DNA of 64,000 nucleotides from Elymus sibiricus (lineage: Eukaryota; Streptophyta; Magnoliopsida; Poales; Poaceae). Positions 44,190 to 54,660 of this stretch are shown piece by piece. The stretch spans positions 419,945,162-420,009,161 of the forward strand of contig CM077675.1 of assembly GCA_039707655.1 (NCBI GenBank). The letters run 5' to 3'. The notes below the pieces were generated by a model. The model had not been told where the DNA came from. It ran no database searches and saw nothing but the letters and a program-made list of their open reading frames with translations. The position numbers and the translations under genes were made by a program. The number at the start of each line of letters is the position of its first letter. Within the stretch, counting starts at the first letter, position 1.

Positions 44190-45584
44190 GAGCATCTACA
44201 GTCCAACCATGCAAATCCGGCACCCCAAACGCCCGCGGACGTGTCCGGGCGCGTCCGCGAACACTGACCGGGCGCGCCTCATTTGTTGCCTTCCACGTCC
44301 ACGTCCCTCATATTCGAACCCCTAAAACCATACAATCCATGCAATGTTACGTAAAAGTAGATCAACACAGAGTTCATCGGATCGGATTGCATCGCCGAAC
44401 AAGGAGCATAGTTCATCGGAGTTCATCGGCAAATCCTAACTACGAACTAGCTAAACATAAGTAAAATATAAACGGAGACGGGGGACAGTCACCACTTCCA
44501 CGCCGGCCCTTTGCCCTTCCGGTCGCCGACGCAGCTGTAGGAGTCGGCGGCTGGTGGGGAATCGGCCGAGTCGTCGGACGAGGAGCCGTGGTCGTCATCG
44601 TCGTCGTCGGAGAGGATGACGAGCCCTTTTAGCCACCGGACCTCCCTGTCTTGCTCCCGCTTGAGCTTGGGAAGCCGAGCCGCCTCCGCCGCTGCCTCCG
44701 CCGCCTCGCGCTCGGACTGCTCAAAGGCAATCTGCAGCGCCTTCGCGTTCTTCCGCCGGAGCCGCCACGAGTTCGTCTCCGCGGTCGTAAGCGACCGGCG
44801 GTAGACCCATTCGAGGAGCCGCGCGTCCTCGTCGGGCTCCGCCTTCATCCCGTGGCGGCAGCGCATGGATTGCTCTGTCTCCCACCTCTCCCTTTGCCGT
44901 TGCCGCTCGCGGCGGGCAGCGCGCACCTCTGATTCCGGCGTGCGTGTCCGGGCCGGCGCGGCGGGCACAAGCACCCATCGCTGCCCACGTGGGGGAGCAG
45001 CAGCCGGCGGGGCCAGGGGACGACGCAGGGGAGGCGCGGATTGCGCAGGCCGTCTGCCGGAGCTACGCACGGGCCAGGAGGGGCCAGCGCCGGCGTCCGA
45101 GCTGCCCCGGAGGGGAAGCGGCGAGGCTGCAGATCCGGAGTTGCCCCCGGTCTTCACCTTGGACCGCTCCAAGGCGATGCGGAGGGCAAGCTCATACTCC
45201 GGATCCAGGACATCGTCGCAGCGGCTGCCGGAGCTCGACATTTTGCCGGATTCGATCGGATTCAGTGCGGGGAGAGGAGAGGACGGAGCGAGAGAGGAGA
45301 GTGAGTGAGCTATAGGGTTTCAGAGCGATGAGCCGGATGCGCCTTTTGTGGGACAGCCGTGGGGTCGTGGGTGGGCCGGGCCTATCAGGCGGGCATGCCC
45401 GGGCGTGACCGGGCTCTCCCATATCCGCCCCATATTTGGGCTGGATATGAGGGGTGCCGGTCAGCCCGGGCGTTTGAGGCCCGTTTATGGCGTCCGTCTG
45501 GGTCGCTTTTTAATGTTCGGTCGCTGACCGGACAGGTTGCTCGGGCGTTTGAGACGTATATAAAGGGTCCGGCTGTAGATGCTC
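44190..45584. mobile_element. Complete PIF/Harbinger-type non-autonomous element
   Basis: Left end GAGCATCTACAGTCCAACC and inverted right end GAGCATCTACAGCCGGACC are flanked by TTA (44187-44189, 45585-45587). It is 1395 bp and carries one long minus-strand ORF but no transposase. It belongs to the same terminus family as the fragment ending at 3769. Confidence 0.88.
44489..45241 (-). CDS. Uncharacterised ORF carried by the Harbinger-type element
   Basis: This 250-codon uninterrupted ORF starts at ATG 45241 (MSSSGSRCDDVLDPEYELAL). Residues 80-150 are Arg-rich (RAARRERQRQRERWE). A helical acidic/Ala stretch (QSEREAAEAAAEAARL) follows, and the C-terminus has a run of six Asp and a Ser/Asp cluster. 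There is no catalytic motif, zinc finger or signal peptide. The Arg-rich plus acidic layout suggests a nuclear or nucleic-acid-associated protein, but this is inference. It may be a Harbinger accessory ORF or a captured gene piece. Confidence 0.6.
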   Translation of the reverse strand: MSSSGSRCDDVLDPEYELALRIALERSKVKTGGNSGSAASPLPLRGSSDAGAGPSWPVRSSGRRPAQSAPPLRRPLAPPAAAPPRGQRWVLVPAAPARTRTPESEVRAARRERQRQRERWETEQSMRCRHGMKAEPDEDARLLEWVYRRSLTTAETNSWRLRRKNAKALQIAFEQSEREAAEAAAEAARLPKLKREQDREVRWLKGLVILSDDDDDDHGSSSDDSADSPPAADSYSCVGDRKGKGPAWKW

Positions 45585-45587
45585 TTA

Positions 45588-45851
45588 GCCCCCTTTTATT
45601 TTTGGCTAAAATTTGACCTGTAAATTTAATTAGCAAAATGTAAACTACATGTCACAATAATTATATTGTCGAAAAGCTCTTTCAAATACTAATCCTACAA
45701 TATAATGTTTCATAGTATATAATTTATATTTTACTAGTCATGGTCAAAATCTGAACAAAAATACTAAGGGTCCAATAGGTAGTAGTGGACGACTACGTCG
45801 TTTGACCCGTGAGGCGCCCGTCAGGTGACGACGCTTGCACGAGTCATCCTT
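45588..45851. other. Spacer downstream of the MATH gene
   Basis: AT-rich, with no coding signal. On the minus strand it is where a BTB domain would be expected after the MATH domain, and none is present. Confidence 0.5.
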
Positions 45852-46433
45852 TCAGCGGCAGACAGTGAAGTCGTGGCTTTTCACGACCGGCTTCTCGACG
45901 ACGGCGATCTCGCACAGCACGACGAAGGAATCGTCCCAGAGGTACTCCGGCGACTTCTCGAGCTCCTTCTTCGAGATCTTCAGGCCCCAGTACTCAACGC
46001 CATTGTGCTTGCGAGGGAACGTCACCACGTGGCGCTCACCAGCAAACCGGACCTTCGCCGGCACCTCCGGTGCTGCAGGCTCGCCGCCGTGGCGAGGGAC
46101 CAGGCTGAAGCGGAACTCAGCGCGGACGTCTGTGCCCTTGCTGCCGTCGGCCAACTTGAGGAAGAACGAGATGCTGGAGTTGCTGCCGGCGTGGAGCATG
46201 TGAGCTCCGGGAGGAGCTGATATCCTCCCGGCGTTGCAGTCCTTCTTCCGGTACTTGTTCGGGTAGTAGCAGATCTGCCAGGCGTGGCCGGCCGCCATGA
46301 ACTTGCTGGACTCGATGCGCTCGCCGTCGACGAGCAGCTTGGTCACGGAGTAGCCCTCCACCTTGAGCTCGTGGGAGCCGGCGCTCGTCGTGGTGGTGAT
46401 CGTCGAGCGAGTGGGCGGGGGCGGAGGCTTCAT
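45852..46433 (-). CDS. MATH-domain protein, BTB half missing
   Basis: The start chosen is ATG 46433 (MKPPPPPTRSTITTTTSAGS); the longer frame upstream has no ATG. At 193 codons it is almost only a MATH/TRAF-like domain (HELKVEGYSVTKLLVDGERI, WQICYYPNKYRK, FFLKLADGS, KNGVEYWGLK-type strand, SPEYLWDDSFVVLCEIAVVE). Grass MATH-BTB proteins use MATH to bind substrates for CUL3 ubiquitin ligases and normally continue into a BTB domain of 100 or more residues. Here a TGA follows HDFTVCR. It is therefore a truncated paralog, or a MATH-only decoy-like protein; expression is unknown. Confidence 0.8.
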   Translation of the reverse strand: MKPPPPPTRSTITTTTSAGSHELKVEGYSVTKLLVDGERIESSKFMAAGHAWQICYYPNKYRKKDCNAGRISAPPGAHMLHAGSNSSISFFLKLADGSKGTDVRAEFRFSLVPRHGGEPAAPEVPAKVRFAGERHVVTFPRKHNGVEYWGLKISKKELEKSPEYLWDDSFVVLCEIAVVEKPVVKSHDFTVCR

Positions 46434-46547
46434 GCTGACTATGGGGCTTGGTTGGTTCGCTGCCTGATCGGTGGAGGCGGACGTGATCGACGAGTTGTGT
46501 TGGTTTGCTCGTTTGTTTTCTCGTCCAAGGCGTACGTGCTGCACCGT

Positions 46548-46555
46548 TATATATA
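46548..46555 (-). promoter_or_regulatory. Candidate TATA box of the MATH gene
   Basis: TATATATA lies about 115 bp upstream of the chosen ATG, a plausible distance for a short leader. Confidence 0.5.
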
Positions 46556-46559
46556 CTGC

Positions 46560-46957
46560 TAGTACTGCCTACGTCGACACGTCGTCTGCCACTCTGTCTC
46601 CGATTGTTACTATAAAGGAGATGCATATTTGTATCCGGGTCTGTTTGTATCTCCGATCTTGTCCAAAATAAGGTATCCTTTGCTTAGGTGTTCACACCAC
46701 TTCGGACCTATTTTCTTGTTTCGATGATAGACGGGCTAGGGCTCACACCGCATCGAACCTATTTTCTTTCCAAGCCAAAAATGCATCTGAATGGACACAA
46801 AACAAACAGAAAAATGAGATTGGTCATTATGCTGGCCCGCGGGTTTTTACCCAAACGGACAAAATGGGATGTTGCAATGGAGTTGGCCTAAGGAATTACT
46901 GATTCTGTGAACCGATCTTCCGTTCAAACGTCACACGAACTTTGGATTTTGGTCACA
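46560..46957. other. Intergenic with a possible DNA-transposon end
   Basis: No gene. At 46760-46888 the sequence ends ...CAATGGAGTTGGCC followed by TAA, resembling a Harbinger-type terminus (GGCCAACTCCA inverted) with TTA duplication. The partner end was not found. Confidence 0.3.
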
Positions 46958-47022
46958 TTAGTGCCGGTTCAAAACCCGACCGGGACTAAAGCTGCGGACA
47001 AAAGGTCCGTTTTCTACTAGTG
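46958..47022. mobile_element. CACTA-type transposon terminal fragment
   Basis: Read inversely it begins CACTAGTAGAAAACGGACC and continues to GGTCGGGTTTTGAACCGGC, the form of Triticeae CACTA termini (CACTAGTAGAAA). Only about 65-100 bp remain. Confidence 0.6.
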
Positions 47023-47701
47023 AGCCAATAAGGAATGTGTTTTCTTATGGACTCTATAGGGAATAGGGAGGGATTTCGCTAAAACCCAACGTTGACGGGG
47101 CGTTTCAAATGCAGGCGGGGAACGGCGGCATAGGCATGGTTCTCCGAGACACCTCCGGCGGCATTATCTGCACGTCCTGTCGTCACTTATTCATATGCAA
47201 TAATGCTCTTGCTGCCAAACTTGAAGCATGTAGAGAAGGAATTGCGCTTGCCTTGGAGTGGAGCACGCTTCCATTTATCCTTGAGACGGATAGTACCGAA
47301 GCTGCCGAGATGATATCCAACCCATCGGGAAACAGATCACAACATGCCGCCATCATCTAGGAGATCGCCGCCAGTATGAGAGGAGGAAGAGAGATTTAGG
47401 ACAGTAAAACTGAGCCTAAAGGGAGCCCTATCAGCGATTTGCAGTTATGACCGTCCATTTTCGCGATATGTGCATTTCTGGCCGTCAGATCTGCCTGTTT
47501 TTTCCGAGCTCCAGCGCAAGTTAAATTTCTTGGCCCAACTGTCCTAAGGGCAGCTGCTGCAGGAGAAAAATCTGAGCTCTCTGGTTGCTTGGGCCTCTTT
47601 CGCCGGCCCAACTAGCTAAACACTGCTTGTCCACGAGGATTACTCGAGAAAGGCGAAATCACTAGTTAGCGAGTACATCTTCCAACGATTACTCCCATCT
47701 C

Positions 47702-47752
47702 CCAGGTTGCGACAAGTGGCGCACTGCATGCGTGCCACTTGTCGCAACCTGG
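47702..47752. repeat. Perfect 19-bp-arm hairpin
   Basis: CCAGGTTGCGACAAGTGGC (47702-47720) and its exact inverse (47734-47752) are separated by 13 bp containing GCATGC. It lies just inside the left terminus of the Mutator-type element. Confidence 0.92.
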
Positions 47753-47939
47753 AAGTTTTTCCTTTTTTCGTAGATCCGTATTTTCAAAACGTTTTATCTC
47801 CTAAACCGTGCGTCCAAATCTCGAACCGTTTTCACCGTTGGCTTTCTCACGTCGAGATCTTCAAAACTAGATACCATGTTGATAGGTTTTGACGAACTTT
47901 TTTTCACGAAAAAAACCGGACGAAAAAAACCGAACGAAA

Positions 47940-48350
47940 AAACCGTGCCTCACGCGATAGAAAAAAAAACAGAAAACGCGTTTATTCCCTTTCCGAGAGG
48001 CACGGGTCAAAACCGTGCCTCTCGCGGAAGCAAAACCGTGCCTCTCGCGGAAAAGAGAGCAGAAAACGCGTTTTTTTCCCTTTCGGGAGAGGCACGGCCA
48101 TGCCTCTCGCGATAGCAAAACCGTGCCTCTCGCGGAAAAAAAAGAGAGCAGAAAACGCGTTTTTTCCCTTTCCGAGAGGCACGGCCGTGCCTCTCGCGAA
48201 GACAAAACCGTGCCTCTCGCAAAAAAAAAACAGAAAACGCGTTTTTTTTTCCCTTTCCGAGAGGCTCTCGCGAAGGCAAAACCGTGCCTCTCGCAAAAAA
48301 AAAACATAAAACGTGTTTTTTCGCGTAAAAAAATAGAAAAAACGGTTTTT
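47940..48350. repeat. Degenerate repeat array, CCGTGCCTCTCGCG words
   Basis: The word CCGTGCCTCTCGCG (often preceded by GCAAAA) and its inverse CGAGAGGCACGG alternate with GAAAACGCG and homopolymer A/T runs. There are about eight forward copies in 400 bp. Open frames here on both strands are products of the repeat, not genes. Confidence 0.85.
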
Positions 48351-48695
48351 CGCGCAAAAAAAATTATTTTTTTTGGATTTTTTTCTTCCTCCAAAAGCTA
48401 CGAAAGACCGGTGAAAAACCGGAACACCAAAAAAATCCGGAAAAAAACCACTCCAAAAAGGCGAAAACGCGTGCGAAAAAAAAATAAATCCTAAGGGAAC
48501 GCTTAGAGCGCGACACGTGGCGGCGACTGGGAACGCGCCAAGTGGCGGCGCGTGGGAGTGATCGCTGGAACGCTTGTGAGGGAGTGCTCGCTAACTAGTT
48601 GCTCCCCGAGAAAGGTCGCCCGATCGGTCGCGGTCGAGCCGGAACGAAGTACCTCACGAACCCTAACAGAGGAGCGCCCAGTTGTACCAGAGGAG

Positions 48696-48890
48696 ATGGC
48701 GGCGGCGCATGGTGTGGTGGCGGTGCCACCTCGCTTCCGACACCGGCCTTGTGCGGCGGTACCTACCGCGACCCTTCACCTCGCTACGTGCGCCTACCGA
48801 CCCACGCGAGAGCCTCCCCTCTTCCTTATCCTTTCCCTGCCAGTTGGATATGAATTTGATAATAGTCACATGAATAGGATTTGGAAGTAA
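48696..48890 (+). CDS. Gene-like first exon in the Helitron cargo
   Basis: This 64-codon frame starts from an ATG in GAGGAGATGGCGGCGGCGCA, a context typical of grass start codons, after a CGAACCCTAAC leader-like stretch. The encoded MAAAHGVVAVPPRFRHRP is Ala/Pro/Arg-rich, like a plastid or mitochondrial transit peptide. It may splice onward (GTTGGATATG region near 48842). Downstream splice-flanked open segments support a captured gene fragment, but I cannot name the family. Confidence 0.35.
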   Translation: MAAAHGVVAVPPRFRHRPCAAVPTATLHLATCAYRPTREPPLFLILSLPVGYEFDNSHMNRIWK

Positions 48891-49113
48891 GGAGCTGGCC
48901 AGGAAGGATGACTTCAGCGCACACTACCTATTTGATGATATGCAGATAGAAGGTATCCTAAGAAACTGATTTCGGATGTTTCTTCTTGATGGAGCCTCAA
49001 AATCATATTCTGAGTTCTGATTGTTTTCTCTAGATGGAGCCTCGGTTTTGTGTTGCAGTCCTTGATACATTTGTATTTGTGATCGTACTTGCAATATAAG
49101 TTCTCCAGTGCAG

Positions 49114-49179
49114 GCATTAGCCCAATCTTTAGCTACTCATAAGCAGTGTCCAGTTGAGGACAAATGCCCTCTTGCTATG
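49114..49179 (+). other. Candidate captured exon (22 codons)
   Basis: The acceptor CTCCAGTGCAG precedes and the donor ATG/GTTAAG follows. The open frame reads ALAQSLATHKQCPVEDKCPL. No family was recognised. Confidence 0.35.
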
Positions 49180-49876
49180 GTTAAGCTTTGGTATATAATT
49201 CATTGCACACATTTAGTCTGCTCTGATATTTTTTTTTTTTTTTGCTCTTTAGTCTATGAAGAATTGCAAGGAGGAGGCTAATAGAGCAGATACCAGAGCT
49301 GACCATTGACCACGACCAGTAATTCTAGCAAGGAGAAGCTCGTTTCTTCTTGATGTATGATGTTTTCCTCCAGGAATGAAGGAAAATAAGATTGCTAAGT
49401 TATATACTTTGTTTGCATAAATATCACTACATATCACGTCAAATTGTATAGAGTAGCACGTGTCTGCTTTGTTTTTCCACACCAGTGAGTTAAGCTCTGA
49501 TTTAGAGTTCTCAATGTTTGTGCATCTTAGCTGTTGTACCATACAGAAACCGTGACCAGGGCAGAGTGTCAAAATGCAACAATTGATCCACCAAGCATGG
49601 TCGAAGCCCCACGGAGAGTGACAAGACTGCATAATATGTATATATTTTGGTGTTTGACTATGCAAGTTTAGTCTCTGCAGTGTGGTAGGTTAAATACTGA
49701 AAATCAGCAGCTAAATCGTCTTGTGAGGTTCTATTGATAGTTGTTATGGAGAGCTGTAATAGTCGGTCATTTTTTTTCTCTCTCCCGTTTCTTCCCCTTC
49801 TTGCATAAACATCACATGGAGTCTACGTGCAATAACTTATCTGCATATTTACAATGATTATTTACTATTATTTCAG

Positions 49877-49966
49877 CTCTTTATACTGAATGCAGTTGAT
49901 GGAATATTGCGACCTGTTAGACATGCCAAGAAAGAATATTGTGTATTGACAAGGAATATCAAGAAG
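49877..49966 (+). other. Candidate captured exon (30 codons)
   Basis: The acceptor TTATTTCAG precedes and the donor AAG/GTTCAC follows. The frame is open over exactly 30 codons (LFILNAVDGILRPVRHAKKE...). No family was recognised. Confidence 0.4.
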
Positions 49967-51660
49967 GTTCACCGTTACTTTGTAACTGAATCAAATTCTC
50001 ATTTTGCAACCATAATATAGCAGAAGGTTGAAGCTATCTAAGAATACCAAGAAGATGTGAAAATTACACCAAATGGTTCAAGTGCCGACACCTCTTCTGC
50101 AGTGCATGCTCATTGCAGCATGGCAAAGCAAACGTCATTGCTACTGACGGTAGAGAGGAGATCAGCGGCGAGGCAGAGAAAAAAAATCTATGTGTGAAAC
50201 AGGGTTTATTCTAGGTATGTTTTCTCTGCTTCTCAACTCCATCTCAATCCCCATCCATCTTCCCCTAATTGTTCTTTTGTTTCTATATACAGGTTAATAT
50301 AATGAGAGTTTATAACTGGATACAAATCTTCACGAGGACTCATCTTCTTGGGATGCAAAGGGTCAAGGCAAGTCGATATTTCTTAATTAATTAAACAATA
50401 GGTCAGTAGGATTAGACCATGTGATTTCGGACATAATCAAATACAAAATTTCTATATTTGGGTGATGGTACCGACAGGGACTCTGGGAGTTCTTGCAAAT
50501 TCTGCTTCTATCACGGGTAGTTAAAACTTGCCTACTTACAAACCTTGACCTGGTGCAGATGATGCATGGGTATTATAGTAAATATGTTATTAACTATAAA
50601 AGAAATTGTTGTTTTACGTAACTTGACTTTTGGTCCAACCATGTCCAGCAAGGAAGCTCTTTTCAATTTTCTTTGCCAGTACTGACTCAAGATCGGATAA
50701 GAGATCAATTGTTCAGTTTGTTCTGAACAACAGATTTATTACTCGGACTATACTATAAGCTCTCATTTATGCTTTTAAAAGTAAATTTAATTCATATGCA
50801 AAAGTAGCGCAGCGTGTAAGCCTGTAGGCGTCGAACTAGATACCACTCCAAGCCGGGCTGTAAAGAGGATAGTGGAGGTTTTGATCTGCTGTGAGGTCAT
50901 GCAATGCTTCTCTATTCCCATTTCAGATCAGATTATTTCGAAAACATTGCATGGATTCTTGTGTTTCATTACAAATAAGTTTTGTGCTCTACTTAATAAG
51001 GTGTTTGTCTTTTGGCTTGTTACAGATGATTTAACGGATACGATGTACACATCTTCGCAGGTACCATGATGATCATTCATCTGAGATGCACACATGCATG
51101 ATTTTCTTCTTATAAAGCAATTTAGTTTTGGAACTTAGATTCAGTTTTGGAGTATTTGACATGTCATGAAGTGTGTAGTACGCCACTCACAAAATGCATA
51201 GTTTTCATCCAGCTAATTTTGCTGAGTTAATCCGTACATTGATGTTTTGTCAATTCCTGATTTGCAACTCTCTTAGTCAGGTTACTACCATTAGTCCACT
51301 GATTGAAGGCTTGAAGGCTGGCTGTTGTTCTTTGATCAAAGCTATTAACTGTTAGTTGTATTTTTGAGTGAACTTAGTTTTGACTGACAACGTGAAAGCA
51401 TTGATTGATTTTCCATTGCTTAGCTACGACCATATATCATCACGTCGTGCCATGTAATCGGAATAATATGTCTCAGCTTAGTATATATTTTTCTCTTTTT
51501 TGGTTACTACTTGAGTTGAGCACCTCATGTTTTGAAATAAAATAAAACCTCTGAAACAAAAAAGATCAAACTATCTGATCATTTTCATTAGTTTATATTT
51601 TAATTATATTTATCTTTTCTCTCTTTGTATTTATAGGAATTCCTATCATTTTATCGTCAA
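49967..51660 (+). other. Helitron cargo, intron-like
   Basis: AT-rich sequence with scattered donor/acceptor-like sites and short frames. Nothing was assignable to a family. It ends shortly before the Helitron 3' hairpin. Confidence 0.4.
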
Positions 51661-51667
51661 AATAGAC

Positions 51668-51699
51668 GGGCGCAGCAACGCGCGCCACTCATGATCTAG
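51668..51699 (+). repeat. Helitron 3' terminus (hairpin plus CTAG)
   Basis: GGGCGCAGCAACGCGCGCC forms a short GC stem-loop. Nine bases later comes CTAG followed by T, the arrangement of plant Helitron ends. Confidence 0.82.
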
Positions 51700-52189
51700 T
51701 AGTTGTTAAAGCTATTAGGAGAGGGTGCAATCTTGTTAGCCACCACTTAGCTCAGATGGGTAGATGTGAGATGAAGACGGCCATATGGTTATGGTCGGGC
51801 ACTGAGAGGGTTGTAAACTTGCATGAACTGGATTACCGCAGGCCAGGTTAATTAATATACAACCCTTTTCGTCACAAAAAAAAGGGAGGGATTTCGCTGC
51901 AAATCAAATGTCGAATTTTATTACCATAGCAAATTGAGCGTTTGAGATGACATACTATGTTGTCGTGAGGATGGTAATTTACTTTATCAAGCATGAAAAA
52001 ATTTCATCCTCGCAACAACAAAATTTGGTATAAAACATTCAATTTTTCATAAAAAACCATTCAATTTATCATGCTTTAAAAACTGACGTCAGATTCTTAA
52101 CATTTCCGATAGGTAGAGATCATGCTCATTCGAGCGAACGCCATCATCAGAAAGAGTTCACTTCAAAAAACACTCCGAGAAGACGTTTA

Positions 52190-54660
52190 GAAATTGCAAT
52201 GCTATCATAGAGGGATTTGTCATGCTAGGAGAAAAAAATTATCATTCTACAACAGAAAGAATTGTCATACCACAACAGAGAAAATTGTCATGTGTTTTAG
52301 AGATTTGGCATGCTGTAACGTAGAGAATTATTAGGCCAAGAAATGGGTAAGTTGCCCAGATGTTTAAGAATTATGACCCCAATATTAGTAGAACATCTGA
52401 TTTAAATGTTCGTTATGATTCATTCGCTACAGGGGGAGTGATATATCGAACGTTTTCATTCTCAAGGATAACCCCTCTCCCGCGTCCGTGACACCCCAAC
52501 TGGCCCAACTAGGCTTACTTAATGGGCCTCCCCATGTAGTGCCAATTAGAAAAATAAACGTAAAAACCCCAATTTCCCATTGACTACTATCAAGACTTCA
52601 AGCTGGACTTTGAACACGCTTAGGAATAGCAAAGAATTAAGGGAAATTAACATAATATGTACAATAAACTGTCATTTAGTTGAAAAATTGGATCCATGCG
52701 AGTTATGATACTAAACAATGCAAGAATTGAAAACACATAGAAAGAAACTTGGCAAAAAAATATGTTCCAAAATAAATTTGTCATTTCTTTTAAATTGTTT
52801 GGATTGCTCACCACATATGTCATTGTTTCATATAAAAAGAAGATAGAAAAAATAATTTAAAATAAAAATTGTGAAAAGACCTAAAGGAACTTTTTTTTGC
52901 CATGTGATGTTAAAGAAAAATGCTATGCAATACTGAAAATTTACCATGCTCAATTCAACAACATTCTGACATATTTTAGAGAAAAGTAAAAAATAATTTA
53001 CAAGAACAGTAATTCACGATGGTGTCTGCGATGAAAAAAATCCTTGATGTGTACAAAACTAATTTGCCATGGTCCAATACAATTAGTTTGTCATGGTTAA
53101 ATTAACAAAGTTTGTCATGTTCGAACTATATAAATTCTCCATGGTTTGAAGTATGAATTTTCCATGATCCAAACAATGAATTTGCAATGGGTTTTTTTTT
53201 TGCGATGGTCAAAAATAAAATTTTCCAAGGTCCGAAGTATGAATTTGTCATGGTCCAAAAAACCTTGTGATGTTATAACCTACAACTTTGCCATAGTCCA
53301 AACAATAACTTTGTCATACTTTAAATAAATCTGCCATGTTGCAACCAATAAAATTGTCCACGGTCTGGAAAAGGAATTTTTGCCATATTTGAAAAGTAAA
53401 AATTTCCATAGTCAAAAATTAAAATTTAGCAAGGTCTAATTTACAAAAAGAAAAATCCATGGTCTAAACAATAACCTTTGCATGATTTTTTTATAAATAT
53501 GCCATGGTGCCAACAATAAAATTTCCATTGCCCGTTAAGTAAATTGCCATGGTCTGGAAAGTAAATTTGACATGGGACCCTAAGCAATTTGCAATGGTTT
53601 GAAAAGTAAATTTTTCATGGACTCAAGGTAAATTTGCCATTTGCCATTAAGTAAATTATCCATGGTTTGAAAAGTAAAGTTGCCATGGACCGTTAAGTAA
53701 TTTCAAAATGGTCTAACAAATAATAAAATTTAGGAATTTTTTTTACCTAAACGAACAAGGCAATTTTTTGGCATTGGGTAATGGGCACATGGAAAGTTAG
53801 GAAGTTTTTCTATTGGAAACAATATGGAAAATTTTATGATTTTGCCATGGACACATGGAATCTTGTTTTCTGAAGATAAAATATGTCAATATTTCAAAAA
53901 ATATATAAATTTCCATGGGCCATAAAGTGAGTTTTCCATGGTGGGCGAAGAAAGTAATTTGACATTGGCCAAAAGAGAGAAATTTGCCATCATCCGTAAA
54001 GTGAAATTCCAAGTTCCATGAAGTGATTTTGCCATGGTATTGAAAAACCATGGCAATTACCCTTTGTACATCATGGAAAATGTGGATTTAGAAAAATACT
54101 TCTATATATTCAACAATGCATATCACGCAAATGTACTATCACCCACCCCCTAGTATGAAAAAGGAACTGTTGTTGATTAGGTTCGATAAAAAGAACAAGC
54201 TATTGGCAAACCAAGCTAAATTGCCATGTAAATTTACCATGTACCTATATAAGTGAGTTTGCAATGGTTCATAGAAGAAGGAAATTTTCGATGGCAAATA
54301 TATTACATTTGTTTGCCATGGTTTAGAATAGTTTGCTTTGCCACCCGAACTAAAGAGAGATGTTGAGTTGTGAAATTCACAAAAGATAGATTTGCCATGG
54401 CAAATGCAGAGACATGCATGGCAACTGTTGAGAAATGATAAACCATTAACAAAAATTGACAATGTTGGTTTATTCCTTAAAACAATGGCAAAAATTGTCA
54501 TGGAAAAATTCAAGATAACACAACTACACCTAAATAGTGCCAAGTGGGCCAGTCCATCATTTTACATAAAAAATTGTATGTGCTATAAATTACCTTTTCA
54601 TGAACTTTCCCTGTAACTATTAGAGGTTTTCTGAAATTTGTCATGATAATGTGAACAAAT
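52190..54660. repeat. GCCATGG-rich degenerate repeat block
   Basis: Over about 2.4 kb the word TTTGCCATGGTC and variants (TTTGTCATG, TTTCCATGG, TTTGCAATGG) recur irregularly, roughly every 20-40 bp, joined by AAAGTAAA-type spacers. Open frames are short and repeat-derived. It may be the subterminal or internal repeat region of a DNA transposon, but no borders were found. Confidence 0.75.

Larger units (their letters stand above)
47654..48606. mobile_element. Mutator-type non-autonomous element
   Basis: A 9-bp duplication CGAGAAAGG flanks it (47645-47653, 48607-48615). The ends share ACTAGTTAGCGAG near both termini in inverted orientation, followed by related sequences (CCAACGATTACTCCCA / CCAGCGATCACTCCCA). 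The interior has no transposase but a GTGCCTCTCGCG-rich repeat region. Confidence 0.8.
47431..51699 (+). mobile_element. Helitron with captured gene-like sequence
   Basis: The 5' end TCAGCGATTT follows host A (47430). The 3' end has a hairpin (GGCGC...GCGCC, 51669-51686) and CTAG (51696-51699) followed by host T. Joining host A to T restores the LINE frame (…GSP/IVVKAIRR) with no bases added, as expected for Helitron insertion between A and T without duplication. No Rep/helicase is present, so it is non-autonomous. It contains a Mutator-type element and gene-like sequence (48607-51650). Confidence 0.82.
47081..51882 (+). mobile_element. 5'-truncated LINE with RNase H domain, split by a Helitron
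   Basis: A 16-bp duplication AGGGAGGGATTTCGCT (47065-47080, 51883-51898) and a CACAAAAAAAA tail bound it. Coding sequence starts mid-protein: KPNVDGAF (first catalytic Asp), EACREGIALALEW (Glu), LETDSTEAAEM (Asp) give an RNase H-like (RVT_3) domain. Stops occur at 47358 and 47394. After the Helitron the same frame resumes at 51700 with VVKAIRRGCNLVSHHLAQMG and WLWSG, ending at TAA. Without the Helitron it is about 530 bp. Confidence 0.88.

Noticed and set aside
47867..48394. Minus-strand open frame of about 175 codons, rich in Phe/Arg/Glu repeats
   Set aside because: It lies entirely within the GTGCCTCTCGCG repeat array and similar-length frames exist in other phases. The sequence is repeat-driven.
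50805..50850. tRNA-like GTAGCGCAGCGTGTAAGCC stretch
   Set aside because: It could not be folded by eye into a cloverleaf with proper arms and anticodon.
52190..54660. CRISPR-like or satellite array
   Set aside because: The spacing and units are irregular, and the DNA is plant nuclear; no direct repeat of constant length exists.
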